Positions 1-8,572 of a stretch of DNA of 64,000 bases are shown one piece after another. The translations under genes were made by a program, and so were the position numbers. The stretch is from assembly GCF_000317025.1 (NCBI RefSeq), contig NC_019689.1, positions 124,001-188,000 of the forward strand, given 5' to 3'. The DNA comes from Pleurocapsa sp. PCC 7327. GTDB lineage: Bacteria; Cyanobacteriota; Cyanobacteriia; Cyanobacteriales; Microcystaceae. The notes under the pieces were generated by a model that was given only the letters and a program-made list of their open reading frames with translations, did no database searches and was not told the DNA's origin. The stretch's first letter is position 1. Every line of letters begins with the position of its first letter.

Positions 1-1
1 A

Positions 2-934
2 GGCAAGCAAATTAAATGTTGGTTTGGACTAGACAGTTTTCAACTAACTATGCCTAGCAACATTAACTTCGCGGAGCTTAAAGAACTCAGAATTCTACCT
101 AGAAATAAGTGTTTTTATGCCGAGTTGGTCTACAAAAAAGAAGTACCAACTCCAGAAGTAGATAAACAAAATGTACTGGGGATCGACCCAGGATTGAATA
201 ACTGGCTAACTTGCGTCTCTAATGTAGGCACTAGTTTTATCATCGATGGCAAATATATTAAGTCGATGAATCGCTGGTATAACAAGCAGGTCTCGACTAT
301 TAAAGATGGAAAGCCACAGGGGTTTTGGAGCAATAAGCTAGCAGCTATAACCGAGACAAGAAACAGACAAGTTCGCGATGGCATCAATAAGGCAGCTCGT
401 CTCGTTATTAACCACTGCTTAGAAAATCAAATCGGGGCAGTTATTTTTGGTTGGAATAAAGGCAACAAGAGAGAGATAAAACTAGGCAAGAAAAATAATT
501 CTGAATTTGTATTAATCCCAACAGCAAGATTAAAAGACAGAATTGAACAACTCTGTCGAGAATATGGCATTCAGTTTATTGAAACTGAAGAAAGTTATAC
601 CAGCCAAGCTAGTTTCTTAGATGGCGACTATCTGCCTACTTATGGTGAGAAACCCGATGATTGGAAGCCTTCAGGAAAAAGAACCAAGCTTGGTTTGTAT
701 AGAACTGCTAATAACTGGTATATCAACGCTGATGCAAACGGGGCTGCTAATGCCATCCGGAAAGTAAGCATGACACTGGGCATAGACCTAAGTGGAGTGT
801 CTAGGGCGATTTTGACTTCGCCCCACAGGATAAAACTGTGGTCAGCTAATAAGCTCAAAACGTGGAGTGACGGTCTTTCAAGCCGTCACGAAACAACCTT
901 ATTAGAATTCGCCCTCATTCATGGGGCGGAGTAG
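2..934 (+). CDS. tnpB: TnpB-type RNA-guided nuclease of IS200/IS605 family, 5' end outside window
   Basis: The frame is open from base 2 to the TAG at 932-934, so the N-terminus lies outside the window. The first internal ATG (50) is not the true start. The protein shows the RuvC-I motif GIDPGLNNW and the RuvC-III motif INADANGAANAI of OrfB/TnpB nucleases. The usual RuvC-II Glu site reads FGWNKG, with no acidic residue at the expected place, and a TEESYTSQAS motif stands where many TnpBs have the zinc ribbon. No CxxC pairs are visible. TnpB cuts DNA guided by a transposon-end RNA. Whether this copy is active cannot be judged without its N-terminus. No tnpA is seen. Confidence 0.9.
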   Translation, partial: GKQIKCWFGLDSFQLTMPSNINFAELKELRILPRNKCFYAELVYKKEVPTPEVDKQNVLGIDPGLNNWLTCVSNVGTSFIIDGKYIKSMNRWYNKQVSTIKDGKPQGFWSNKLAAITETRNRQVRDGINKAARLVINHCLENQIGAVIFGWNKGNKREIKLGKKNNSEFVLIPTARLKDRIEQLCREYGIQFIETEESYTSQASFLDGDYLPTYGEKPDDWKPSGKRTKLGLYRTANNWYINADANGAANAIRKVSMTLGIDLSGVSRAILTSPHRIKLWSANKLKTWSDGLSSRHETTLLEFALIHGAE

Positions 935-938
935 TCAA
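841..938 (+). mobile_element. Right end of IS200/IS605-type element, overlapping tnpB 3' end (probable guide-RNA region)
   Basis: The last part of tnpB runs into a short imperfect hairpin, CGCCC (910-914) with GGGCG (924-928) around a small loop. It is followed by TAG and TCAA (935-938). Subterminal hairpins near the cleavage site are typical of IS200/IS605 right ends, and the guide RNA of TnpB systems is read from this end. The exact cleavage position and RNA limits are inferred. The left end is outside the window. Confidence 0.6.
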
Positions 939-1038
939 TTATGTTAATTTGCAATTTTAAGGTTAAAACTAAATATAGCAATCTTAGATCTTAGATCGTT
1001 AAGGATTGCTATAACTCTAATTGCAACAATCTGTAGCT

Positions 1039-2007
1039 ATGTTATTAAAAAGTTCGTACTCTCACACCAAAGTTCCAGTTTCTATACTCAAAGCGATCGC
1101 TTTACCTTTGGGTATGGGCATTTTGCTGCTATCGACTAACCAAAGGACTTCAGCTCAATCTCTTTGGACAAATTCCAATCCCAAATCGCCCAACTCTGCT
1201 ATTCAAGTCAGTCTAGAAGAAATCGGACGATCGCAACAAGAAAAGACAGAGGAAAACGAGCGATCGCGGCGAGACATCCCAGATGTTATTATCGATGATG
1301 AGAAATCTCAACCGGATGATTCATCCTCGACAACTTCTACCGATACTGAATCAGAAGACGAATCCACTCCTACTTCTACCGCTCCCGAACCTGAAGAAGA
1401 ATCCTCGACCTCTGCCAGCACCGAACCTCGCTTTACCTGTCAGACGGTCAATGGCGAATACACGGTAATGTATCATCCAGAAAGCCGTCCGGGCGAAGCT
1501 TATGCCTGGGCAATTCCCCGTCAAATGGGCGGCGGTTGGTCGGCAGAACGCCGCTGTAGTGAAATCAGTCGTCGCCTAGAGTTCTATCGACCAGACGGGC
1601 TGTTGGAGATGAGAACCGCCGTAGAAAATAATTACAATACCGTCTGCGTGACTACTCAGAAAAATTCGAGTTGCCGCATTGTCTTTACCGTACCGCCCGG
1701 TCAAGATCCGATGGTCACTCGCGATCGCGTTTTTGAAAATCTGACCGTTGCCGATAGCGGTCAACAAACTCAGGGAGTTAACACCTTGGTTGATAACGGT
1801 CGCTCTAACCCAATTCTCGGTCAACTCGGTCAAGTCTTGGGTCAAGACCTATCCAAACTAGCGATGCGTACTAAGTCATCTGAGGCAATTAATTTGCGTC
1901 CTTTCCTCGATCGAGCTGATGGCGGAACGGGAACGAGGTTGCAAGGCAGTCCGTTTGGTTCTCCTAACTCTCGTCCTCAACGTTTAAAACCTGAGAATTT
2001 CCGTTAA
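1039..2007 (+). CDS. COP23-domain exported protein
   Basis: I choose ATG 1039 over the TTG at 1021 because it starts directly before a signal-like segment, a basic stretch and then ALPLGMGILLLSTNQRTSAQ. A roughly 100-residue low-complexity linker rich in Ser, Glu, Asp, Thr and Pro follows. The C-terminal half matches the cyanobacterial COP23 (circadian oscillating protein) pattern: FTCQTVNGEYTV near its start, CSEISRRLEFYR, and a Cys pair around NTVCVTTQKNSSCRIVFT. COP23 proteins are exported and their biochemical role is unknown. A hairpin-rich spacer separates the gene from pebA. Confidence 0.8.
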   Translation: MLLKSSYSHTKVPVSILKAIALPLGMGILLLSTNQRTSAQSLWTNSNPKSPNSAIQVSLEEIGRSQQEKTEENERSRRDIPDVIIDDEKSQPDDSSSTTSTDTESEDESTPTSTAPEPEEESSTSASTEPRFTCQTVNGEYTVMYHPESRPGEAYAWAIPRQMGGGWSAERRCSEISRRLEFYRPDGLLEMRTAVENNYNTVCVTTQKNSSCRIVFTVPPGQDPMVTRDRVFENLTVADSGQQTQGVNTLVDNGRSNPILGQLGQVLGQDLSKLAMRTKSSEAINLRPFLDRADGGTGTRLQGSPFGSPNSRPQRLKPENFR

Positions 2008-2051
2008 AAGGTAAGTTTCTAGTTACTAATATCGCGATTCTCAACATTAAA

Positions 2052-2116
2052 ATTTGTTGCTTTGTTGGCAACAAATGAGACGGCGCTCGTTGGCTTCCTC
2101 TATTCTCGGAGGAAGC
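2052..2116 (+). promoter_or_regulatory. Two consecutive hairpins between cop23 gene and pebA
   Basis: The first hairpin pairs ATTTGTTGC (2052-2060) with GCAACAAAT (2068-2076). The second pairs GCTTCCTC (2093-2100) with GAGGAAGC (2109-2116). The 3' arm of the second holds the purine-rich GGAGG just upstream of pebA and is followed by TTTAATATA. It could be a weak terminator of the upstream gene or an RNA structure acting on pebA translation. The pairing is seen directly; the function is inferred. Confidence 0.5.
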
Positions 2117-2138
2117 TTTAATATACGTGCTATCGTCT

Positions 2139-2873
2139 ATGTTTCAGCCGTTTCGCGAATATTTAGAAAAGCAGCTTTTTAGTCGCTTTGATTTACGCAG
2201 TCGCTCCATTCCGTCAGGATTGGATTACCAGGTTAGCGATCGCGGCAAGAACCCAGCCACCATTCAAAGTTGGTGCTATCAATGTCCCGAACTGCGAAAA
2301 ATCCGCTATACCTACATCGAAGCGGGAGAAACGGCGCAAGTTTTTAATAGCGTTATTTATCCCAGTCATTGTTACGATCTGCCGTTATTAGGAATCGATT
2401 TTTTATCGTTTGGTCAGAAAAAAATTTTAGTAGTTTTAGATTTTCAACCCCTGTTTCGCGATCGCGAATATCTAGAGAAATATATCGAACCAATGCGATC
2501 GATTCGGGATAAATATAACGATTTGGCACAAAACTTAGAAATGAAATTTTATGATGCAAACCAGTATTTTTCTAAATACTTGCTGTTTGCAAAAACTGAT
2601 AGCAAAACCGTAGTAAATCGATTATTTCCAGCCTACCGAGAATATGTCGAGCTATATTGGCAATTGTTAGAGCGAGCAACGCCTTTAACCGATCCAGAAG
2701 ATATTCAGCGCATTGTTAAGGCTCAAAAAGATTACGACCAATACAGTGCCGATCGCGATCCTGCCTCCGGTTTATTTAGTAGTTATTTCGGGCACGAATG
2801 GGCAGAGCGATTCCTCTATGAATTTTTGTTTGAAGATGCCGTCCCTTTAGCTGTCACTTCAACCAAAAGATAG
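2139..2873 (+). CDS. pebA: 15,16-dihydrobiliverdin:ferredoxin oxidoreductase
   Basis: This is a ferredoxin-dependent bilin reductase of 244 residues, close to the family length. It reduces biliverdin IXalpha to 15,16-dihydrobiliverdin, the first step to phycoerythrobilin. Family signatures include VFNSVIYPSHCYDLPLLGIDFLSFG followed by the active-site region LDFQPLFRDREYLEKYI, and a C-terminal DPASGLFSSYFGHEWAERFLYEFLF. I choose ATG 2139 (MFQPFREYLEK) over GTG 2127 because homologues begin at this point, although the only strong purine run (2108-2113) is nearer the GTG. pebB follows 53 bp later, so the two likely form an operon. Confidence 0.9.
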   Translation: MFQPFREYLEKQLFSRFDLRSRSIPSGLDYQVSDRGKNPATIQSWCYQCPELRKIRYTYIEAGETAQVFNSVIYPSHCYDLPLLGIDFLSFGQKKILVVLDFQPLFRDREYLEKYIEPMRSIRDKYNDLAQNLEMKFYDANQYFSKYLLFAKTDSKTVVNRLFPAYREYVELYWQLLERATPLTDPEDIQRIVKAQKDYDQYSADRDPASGLFSSYFGHEWAERFLYEFLFEDAVPLAVTSTKR

Positions 2874-2926
2874 CCGAATAGTTTGCTAAATTTAGAGATG
2901 GGAACAATCCAAAATCCTTTCCTCCC

Positions 2927-3667
2927 ATGACTCTATATCAGCCTTTTTTAGATTACGCGATCGCCCTACTAAAAGAACGGCTAGATTTATCCCCCTATCC
3001 CATTCCAGAGGGATTTGAGTACAAAGAAGGCACGATGGGCAAGGGGAAAAAACAAGAAGCAGTCGTTACGACTAGCTATGCCTTCAAATCTCCCAAACTT
3101 CGGCAAATTCGAGCCGCTCACGTTCGAGGAGGCGCTTCTCTACAAGTCCTTAATTTCGTCATTTTTCCCCATCCAGCCTACGATTTACCGTTTTTTGGCG
3201 CAGACTTAGTCACTCTACCAGGAGGGCACTTAATTGCTTTGGATATGCAGCCTCTCTTTCACGATACTGCTTATCAGCAGAAATACAGCGAACCCATCTT
3301 GCCCATCTTTAAAGCTTATCAACAACACTTACCCTGGGGAGGAGATTTTCCAGAAGAGGCAAAACCTTTCTTTTCTCCTGCATTCTTGTGGACTCGTCCT
3401 CAAGAGACGGAAGTCGTTCAAACGCGAGTATTGGAAGCCTTTAAAGATTATCTGCAAGCGTATCTAGATTTTGTCGAAAAAGCAGAACCCGTGACAGACA
3501 GCCAGCAACGAGAAGAGATTTTAGAGGCTCAACGGCGCTATATTGCCTATCGAGCTGCCAAAGATCCGGCGCGGGGAATGTTTACGCGCTTGTATGGAAG
3601 CGAGTGGACGGAGGAATATATTCATGGTTTTCTCTTTTTGCCCGATCCTCTCGCAAATGCTAATTGA
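2927..3667 (+). CDS. pebB: Phycoerythrobilin:ferredoxin oxidoreductase
   Basis: This is the second bilin reductase of the pair, 246 residues. It converts 15,16-dihydrobiliverdin to phycoerythrobilin, the chromophore of phycoerythrin. It shares the family blocks with its neighbour: [36 protein letters not shown] and [20 protein letters not shown]. It differs enough to be the PebB rather than the PebA paralogue, and gene order pebA-pebB supports this. No phycoerythrin structural genes lie in the window, so the apoproteins must be elsewhere. Confidence 0.9.
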   Translation: MTLYQPFLDYAIALLKERLDLSPYPIPEGFEYKEGTMGKGKKQEAVVTTSYAFKSPKLRQIRAAHVRGGASLQVLNFVIFPHPAYDLPFFGADLVTLPGGHLIALDMQPLFHDTAYQQKYSEPILPIFKAYQQHLPWGGDFPEEAKPFFSPAFLWTRPQETEVVQTRVLEAFKDYLQAYLDFVEKAEPVTDSQQREEILEAQRRYIAYRAAKDPARGMFTRLYGSEWTEEYIHGFLFLPDPLANAN

Positions 3668-3680
3668 GAAAATCACCAAT

Positions 3681-5327
3681 CTAAAATTGATTGGCTTGAG
3701 CTTGTACGTTATCTAAAGTGCGATCGCGCCAAAAAACGATCGAATCATCAAGCGGTTGCAGCTTGGTTCCCGGATAATAAAATGCCAAAATCTGCTCGGC
3801 AGACCAACCTATATTGGCTAAATTATAGGAGCCAAATTGACTTAACCCTACTCCATGCCCGAAGCCGCCGCCAATAAAGGTATAGCCTCTTAATTGATTC
3901 TTTTCGTCATACATGGGTTCGAGATAAAATAGAGTGCTGCGAGGAGTCCCAAAGCAACTGCGAATCTCATTTTTGTGCAGTTCCAGCACCCCTTTATCAG
4001 TTTGTATCGCCATAGTGAGGATGCGTCCCGAAGGCGATCGCTTGGTAATTTCCATCCGCTGAATTGTCTGAAAATCTGCAAGGGGGTGTCTGCGTTTTTC
4101 GAGATATTCTTTTAAATCTTCATTGAGTTCTTGAAGAGTTCCTTTTCGATTCCAGCGAAATACTTTTTGTCCCGTTTCATTAAAACCCTCTTTCATGCCG
4201 ATAAAACGGCGAAATGCTGCTTCATCTGCCAAAGATTGTTGGGACAAATTCCAAACTTGTCTGGGTGAATCGATGACGGGTTTTAGGTAAGGACGTTCTT
4301 CTCCATTCCAGACATCACTAAAGCTTGCCGTTATTCCACCCGTCGTTGAGGAATAGAGCGCATCGACCAACTCATTTTGATAGGTTAAAACTAATCCTTT
4401 AGTTTCGGCGATCGCGCGATCGGCTCGCGGATTGGTATTCGACAGTCCATAATACACTTGACAGTGTACATTTGCGCAGAGTTGATAATTATCTATCTGA
4501 AATCTTCGTAGATTTCGCAAAGCGTAGGTTCTCGCGATAATTGTCTGAGCTTTAATGGCATTGTCGGGAGCTTGATGTCCGATTTCGTAGGGGACGACTC
4601 CTCGCAAATAGGTTTCGAGCGGGACTTGATTGACTAGGGTAAAAGTTCCATAGGCATTCGGTTGCAGCCTCAACCTTCCGCCATAGATGCGGTCGTTATT
4701 TTTTCCTGCAATTACTTGGATGAGGTCGTTGCCAGCGCTAATCTCTAAATAATTTGGCTCGTAGCGCTTTCCGTTGACAGTAAAAGTCGGTTGGAATTTT
4801 TCAGAGAGAATTTCTGTTTCTAGATAGGATTGGTTGAATCCCCGCGCTCTGAGACTCTGCAATAGCAGGCGACGCAGTAGAGGATTTTTATAAATCTCTC
4901 GTTTTGCCCAAACCTCCCAGCGATCTGGTTGAGCAATTTCGACTTCAATTCCTTTAGTTCGCCATTCTTTGGCGCTATTTTCAGCCGTCTCGAAGGTAGA
5001 ATAATTGCCAAGCACTACTCGTTCTGAGAACGTGGAAGCTTGCAAAGGCTGTTTTACTACTTGCAGTTTTACTTGGTTCGTTTTTAGGACTTGGGTTTGT
5101 CCGTTGCGATCGGTAAAAGTGAGCGTTAGGATATCTCCCTTTGTACTCGAAAGGGCGATCTCAGTATTATTTTCTTCGCCGAGTCGCTGGATGATGCCAA
5201 CTTGCAGCTCAACATCTTTTGCTTTGACGCTTGGCGCCCATACTAAACCAAGCAATACGGGCAAGGTAAATGCGGTTAGAATCAATCGTTTGCCTGGTAT
5301 CCGAGTCTGTTGTCGAGTGGTTGGCAT
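3681..5327 (-). CDS. SpoIID/LytB-domain cell-wall protein with SPOR-like repeat
   Basis: The N-terminus has a signal peptide (basic start, LILTAFTLPVLLGLVWAPSVKA). At about residues 100-165 an ERVVLGNYSTFETAENSAKEW segment resembles a SPOR fold, which binds glycan-stripped peptidoglycan. The SpoIID/LytB domain follows: LETYLRGVVPYEIGHQAP, KAQTIIARTYALRN, and the terminal GGFGHGVGLSQFGSYNLA with FYYPGT. SpoIID enzymes are lytic transglycosylases acting on denuded glycan strands. In cyanobacteria such proteins are periplasmic and their physiological role is not settled. The gene converges on pebB with only 13 bp between stops. Confidence 0.85.
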   Translation of the reverse strand: MPTTRQQTRIPGKRLILTAFTLPVLLGLVWAPSVKAKDVELQVGIIQRLGEENNTEIALSSTKGDILTLTFTDRNGQTQVLKTNQVKLQVVKQPLQASTFSERVVLGNYSTFETAENSAKEWRTKGIEVEIAQPDRWEVWAKREIYKNPLLRRLLLQSLRARGFNQSYLETEILSEKFQPTFTVNGKRYEPNYLEISAGNDLIQVIAGKNNDRIYGGRLRLQPNAYGTFTLVNQVPLETYLRGVVPYEIGHQAPDNAIKAQTIIARTYALRNLRRFQIDNYQLCANVHCQVYYGLSNTNPRADRAIAETKGLVLTYQNELVDALYSSTTGGITASFSDVWNGEERPYLKPVIDSPRQVWNLSQQSLADEAAFRRFIGMKEGFNETGQKVFRWNRKGTLQELNEDLKEYLEKRRHPLADFQTIQRMEITKRSPSGRILTMAIQTDKGVLELHKNEIRSCFGTPRSTLFYLEPMYDEKNQLRGYTFIGGGFGHGVGLSQFGSYNLANIGWSAEQILAFYYPGTKLQPLDDSIVFWRDRTLDNVQAQANQF

Positions 5328-5504
5328 ATTGAAGCTCGATCGAACGGTTTATCCTAGCTTTTCATGATAGCCAACGACAAGCTCGTTTAGCTATTAAAAA
5401 TACAACGCGATCGCCAATTAAATTGTCATAGATATTACCTGTCATTGGAGAGCGATGTGAGCCGAAGCGCAGCGTAGCCCTGAGCAACAGCGAAAGGGAA
5501 GTTC

Positions 5505-5576
5505 GCCAGGAACTAAAGTTCCTGGCTAAGAGTCAAAGTCCACTCAAGCTATCAGCCTAGAAATTTATTTCTAGGC
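5505..5576. repeat. Pair of 22-bp perfect palindromes
   Basis: The first palindrome (5505-5526) has arms GCCAGGAACT and AGTTCCTGGC. The second (5555-5576) has arms GCCTAGAAAT and ATTTCTAGGC. Both follow the same pattern with a 2-bp centre and are 28 bp apart. A third member lies at 20649-20670. They look like a dispersed REP-like repeat family in non-coding DNA. Confidence 0.7.
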
Positions 5577-5597
5577 ATGTTGGTGGAAAGAGGCAAG

Positions 5598-5752
5598 CTG
5601 GTTGACTGACAAATCTTTGTCCCCTCATCCCTAAATCCCTTCTCCCCCAAGGGGCGAAGGGACTTTAGTCCAAAGTCTTAAGTGGAAAGCCCCTCTCCCG
5701 CTCTGGAAGAGGGGTTGGGGTGAGGGCGATTTGAGTTTTGTCAGTCAACTAG
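5598..5752. mobile_element. 155-bp MITE with 16-bp terminal inverted repeats and 9-bp target duplication
   Basis: The left end CTGGTTGACTGACAAA (5598-5613) and right end (5737-5752) are inverted repeats matching 15 of 16. They are flanked exactly by a 9-bp direct repeat AGAGGCAAG at 5589-5597 and 5753-5761, the hallmark of a transposition event. The interior is C- and G-rich with self-complementary CCCCTC/GAGGGG blocks and no coding capacity. It lies in the spacer downstream of uvrB. The mobilising transposase family is not identifiable here. Confidence 0.85.
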
Positions 5753-5818
5753 AGAGGCAAGATTTAAGCGATCGAGGTTTAGTCGCCTTAGTGTCAACCG
5801 ATAACCGAATCTAACAAC

Positions 5819-7816
5819 CTAACCTAATAACCTATCTCGCAGATGCTTAATTCTATCGCGATATTTGGCAGCTTCTTCAAACTCTAAATTCTTAGCCGCC
5901 TCTTTCATCTTCTCTTCAAGCTGTTGAATTAACTCAGGAATTTTTTCTAAAGGTAACTCATCTGAATGTTCCCAGACTTCTTCTAACTGTTGTGAATTCA
6001 ACCTGCGAGAAATATCTAAAAAGTCAAGAATAGAATTATGCGATCGCGTTTTAATTGGCTGAGGAGTAATGCCGTGCATCCGATTATATGCCATCTGAAT
6101 CTTTCGCCGTCTTTCTGTCTCTTCGATTGCTTTGAGCATGCTATCTGTTAAATTATCGGCATACAAAATCGCTTGTCCTCGCACGTGACGCGCTGCCCTA
6201 CCAATAGTTTGAATTAAAGAACGCTCCGCCCGTAAAAATCCTTCTTTATCTGCATCTAAAATCGCTACTAAAGAAACTTCTGGTAAATCCAATCCTTCTC
6301 GCAATAAATTAACGCCGATTAAAACATCAAATTTTCCCTCGCGTAAGGATTGTAAAATTTCTATGCGCTCGATCGATTGAATTTCTGAGTGCAGATATTG
6401 AACCTGAATTCCTCTTTCTTGAAGAAATTCCGTTAAATCCTCTGCCATCCGTTTAGTTAGAGTAGTAATCAATACCCTTTCTTTCCGCTTGACTCTTTCT
6501 TTAATCTCGCCTAATAAATCATCAACCTGACCTTCAGTTGGACGGACAAAAATTTCCGGATCGAGAACTCCTGTCGGACGGATAATTTGTTCGATGACTC
6601 GTCCATTTGACTGTTCGATTTCCCAATCTCCCGGCGTAGCAGAAACAAAAATACATTGACGAACTTTTCTCCAAAATTCTTCTGCTTTTAAAGGGCGATT
6701 ATCTGCCGCACTGGGAAGGCGAAATCCGTGTTCGATTAAGACTTTTTTTCGAGATTGGTCGCCATTATACATCCCTCGTAATTGAGGAACGGTAACGTGA
6801 GACTCATCTATGACTAATAGCCAATCTTTTGGAAAATAATCGACTAAACATTCTGGTGGTTCCCCAGGATTTCTTCCGGCTAAATGGCGGGAATAGTTTT
6901 CAACGCCATTGCAATAACCCACCTCTCGCAACATTTCTAGATCGTAGCGAGTTCGTTGTTCGAGGCGTTGTGCTTCTAATAGTTTTCCAGCTTTTTCTAA
7001 TTCTTTTAATCGTTCTTTTAATTCTCGTTCTATGTTTTGACAAGCTTCTTCTAATTGTTCTTCAGGAGTGACGAAGTGACGTGCCGGATAGATATTCACC
7101 TTATCCAGACTTTGAAGGATTTCCCCCGTAACGGGATCGAGATAGCGAATTGCATCGATTTCATCGCCAAAGAATTCGACTCGGATGACTCTATCTTCGT
7201 AAGCGGGAACAATTTCTAAAACATCCCCTTTTAGTCGAAAGCGTCCCCGTACAAGTTCGAGATCGTTGCGAGAATATTGAACGGAAACTAAATCTCGTAA
7301 TAATTGACGCTGATCGATTTCTTTACCAACTTCTATGGGAATAGCAGCTTTAAGATATTCAGACGGCATCCCTAAGCCATAGATGCAGCTAATTGATGCG
7401 ACGACAATTACGTCTTTCCTCTCAAATAAAGAACGGGTTGCGGAGTGTCGCAACATATCAATTTCATCGTTAATCGAAGCACTTTTTTCAATGTAAGTAT
7501 CGGTTACGGGAATGTAGGCTTCGGGTTGATAGTAATCGTAATAACTGATAAAATATTCGACAGCATTATTAGGGAAAAATTGCCTCAGTTCGTTACAAAG
7601 TTGGGCAGCAAGCGTTTTGTTGTGGGCTAGCACGAGAGTAGGCTTGCCAATCTTTTCAATAACCGAGGCGATTGAAAACGTTTTTCCAGTCCCCGTAGCG
7701 CCTAAAAGCGTTTGAAAGCGGTTTTCTTGTTGGAGAGATTCTACCAGTTGGGCGATCGCTTGGGGTTGATCGCCAGTCGGTTCAAAAGGAGCTTGCAGAG
7801 AAAATTGTTTCATCAA
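5819..7816 (-). CDS. uvrB: Excinuclease ABC subunit B
   Basis: UvrB is the damage-verifying helicase of nucleotide excision repair; it loads from UvrA and recruits UvrC. The 665-residue length is normal. Visible are Walker [11 protein letters not shown] (about residue 40), the beta-hairpin [12 protein letters not shown] that is inserted between DNA strands, the DEAD-like VIDESHV, helicase motifs [18 protein letters not shown] and QTIGRAARH, and a C-terminal UVR coiled coil ([20 protein letters not shown]) for UvrC binding. The start may be either of two adjacent ATGs. Confidence 0.97.
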   Translation of the reverse strand: MMKQFSLQAPFEPTGDQPQAIAQLVESLQQENRFQTLLGATGTGKTFSIASVIEKIGKPTLVLAHNKTLAAQLCNELRQFFPNNAVEYFISYYDYYQPEAYIPVTDTYIEKSASINDEIDMLRHSATRSLFERKDVIVVASISCIYGLGMPSEYLKAAIPIEVGKEIDQRQLLRDLVSVQYSRNDLELVRGRFRLKGDVLEIVPAYEDRVIRVEFFGDEIDAIRYLDPVTGEILQSLDKVNIYPARHFVTPEEQLEEACQNIERELKERLKELEKAGKLLEAQRLEQRTRYDLEMLREVGYCNGVENYSRHLAGRNPGEPPECLVDYFPKDWLLVIDESHVTVPQLRGMYNGDQSRKKVLIEHGFRLPSAADNRPLKAEEFWRKVRQCIFVSATPGDWEIEQSNGRVIEQIIRPTGVLDPEIFVRPTEGQVDDLLGEIKERVKRKERVLITTLTKRMAEDLTEFLQERGIQVQYLHSEIQSIERIEILQSLREGKFDVLIGVNLLREGLDLPEVSLVAILDADKEGFLRAERSLIQTIGRAARHVRGQAILYADNLTDSMLKAIEETERRRKIQMAYNRMHGITPQPIKTRSHNSILDFLDISRRLNSQQLEEVWEHSDELPLEKIPELIQQLEEKMKEAAKNLEFEEAAKYRDRIKHLRDRLLG

Positions 7817-7889
7817 AAATTCGACGTAGGACTTTTCCCCATTTGGTAAAAATACAACGTTATCTCAATACTAGCGCTCATACCAAGCT

Positions 7890-7947
7890 TCTCGCTCGCG
7901 CCAGCGAGAAACTCGCGCTAGGTCATATTTGTCTAGGTCATATTTGT
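7890..7947. repeat. Small hairpin and tandem 15-bp repeat upstream of uvrB
   Basis: TCTCGCT (7890-7896) pairs with AGCGAGA (7903-7909). A perfect tandem duplication of CTAGGTCATATTTGT follows at 7918-7932 and 7933-7947. This is the spacer between the small membrane protein gene and uvrB. It may include the uvrB promoter, but I see no clear box. Confidence 0.55.
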
Positions 7948-7974
7948 AATGACAACTCGATCTCGATCCAATGC

Positions 7975-8178
7975 TCAATTGTCGATGGCTTGGTCGTCTG
8001 GCTCTGGAAAATTGAGAATCGGCAAGCGATCGCCGCGAAAGACTTCTTCGCTGGCTTGACCTAATTCAATTAAACTTTGGGTTAGAGAACGAAAGGCTAA
8101 CATACCGAACAGAAAGGGAGTAGTAGCCAAACTGAGCCAAAGGGAAGCGGGAAGGGGAGACTGACGAGAAGTTTTCAA
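7975..8178 (-). CDS. Small single-pass membrane protein, unknown function
   Basis: This 67-residue frame begins MKTSRQSPLPASLWLSLATTP. It has one hydrophobic stretch (about residues 12-30) followed by SLTQSLIELGQASEEVFRGDRLPILNFP. The ordered sequence after the membrane segment, its strand and its position 27 bp after minE suggest it is a real distal gene of the min cluster. I do not recognise a named family. It ends with an acidic EPDDQAIDN tail. Confidence 0.55.
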   Translation of the reverse strand: MKTSRQSPLPASLWLSLATTPFLFGMLAFRSLTQSLIELGQASEEVFRGDRLPILNFPEPDDQAIDN

Positions 8179-8205
8179 GGCACTCTGTTGTCAATTAACT
8201 GACCG

Positions 8206-8523
8206 TTAAACCGGATTCTCTTCAATCGTACTAGAATTTTTTTCTATTGACGATCGCAAGGGTCTATTTTTCACTCGTCGGATGGGCAAGTTCGCAATTA
8301 AAGCCGTAATTCTTTGATCGCTTTCTAGGACAAATTCCATTTCATCGGAATCGATTTCTACATAGCGACCGACCACTTCTAAAATTTCTTGGCGCATGCA
8401 TTCTAGCGCCTCTTGGCTCAATCCAGAGCGATCGTGAGCGAGGACAAGCTGAAGGCGGCGTTTAGCTTGTTCGCCGCTTTTCACTTGTCGCCGAAATAGT
8501 TTTTCCAGCAGTTCGAGAATCAT
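8206..8523 (-). CDS. minE: Cell division topological specificity factor MinE
   Basis: MinE stimulates the MinD ATPase and drives Min oscillation, keeping the division ring at midcell. The 105-residue protein has an amphipathic N-terminal helix ([12 protein letters not shown]), the anti-MinCD segment [17 protein letters not shown], and the dimerisation part [20 protein letters not shown]. The C-terminal 20 residues form a divergent tail rich in Ser and charged residues. It follows minD by 49 bp in the same direction. Confidence 0.95.
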   Translation of the reverse strand: MILELLEKLFRRQVKSGEQAKRRLQLVLAHDRSGLSQEALECMRQEILEVVGRYVEIDSDEMEFVLESDQRITALIANLPIRRVKNRPLRSSIEKNSSTIEENPV

Positions 8524-8572
8524 ACAAGCTATTAAAAATCCTTAATCTTAAAATAGTCTCCCGCGTCGATTT

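Noticed and set aside
7843..8064. Plus-strand frame opposite the small membrane protein gene
   Set aside because: It crosses the tandem repeat and hairpin, has no family match, and the minus-strand frame has better composition.
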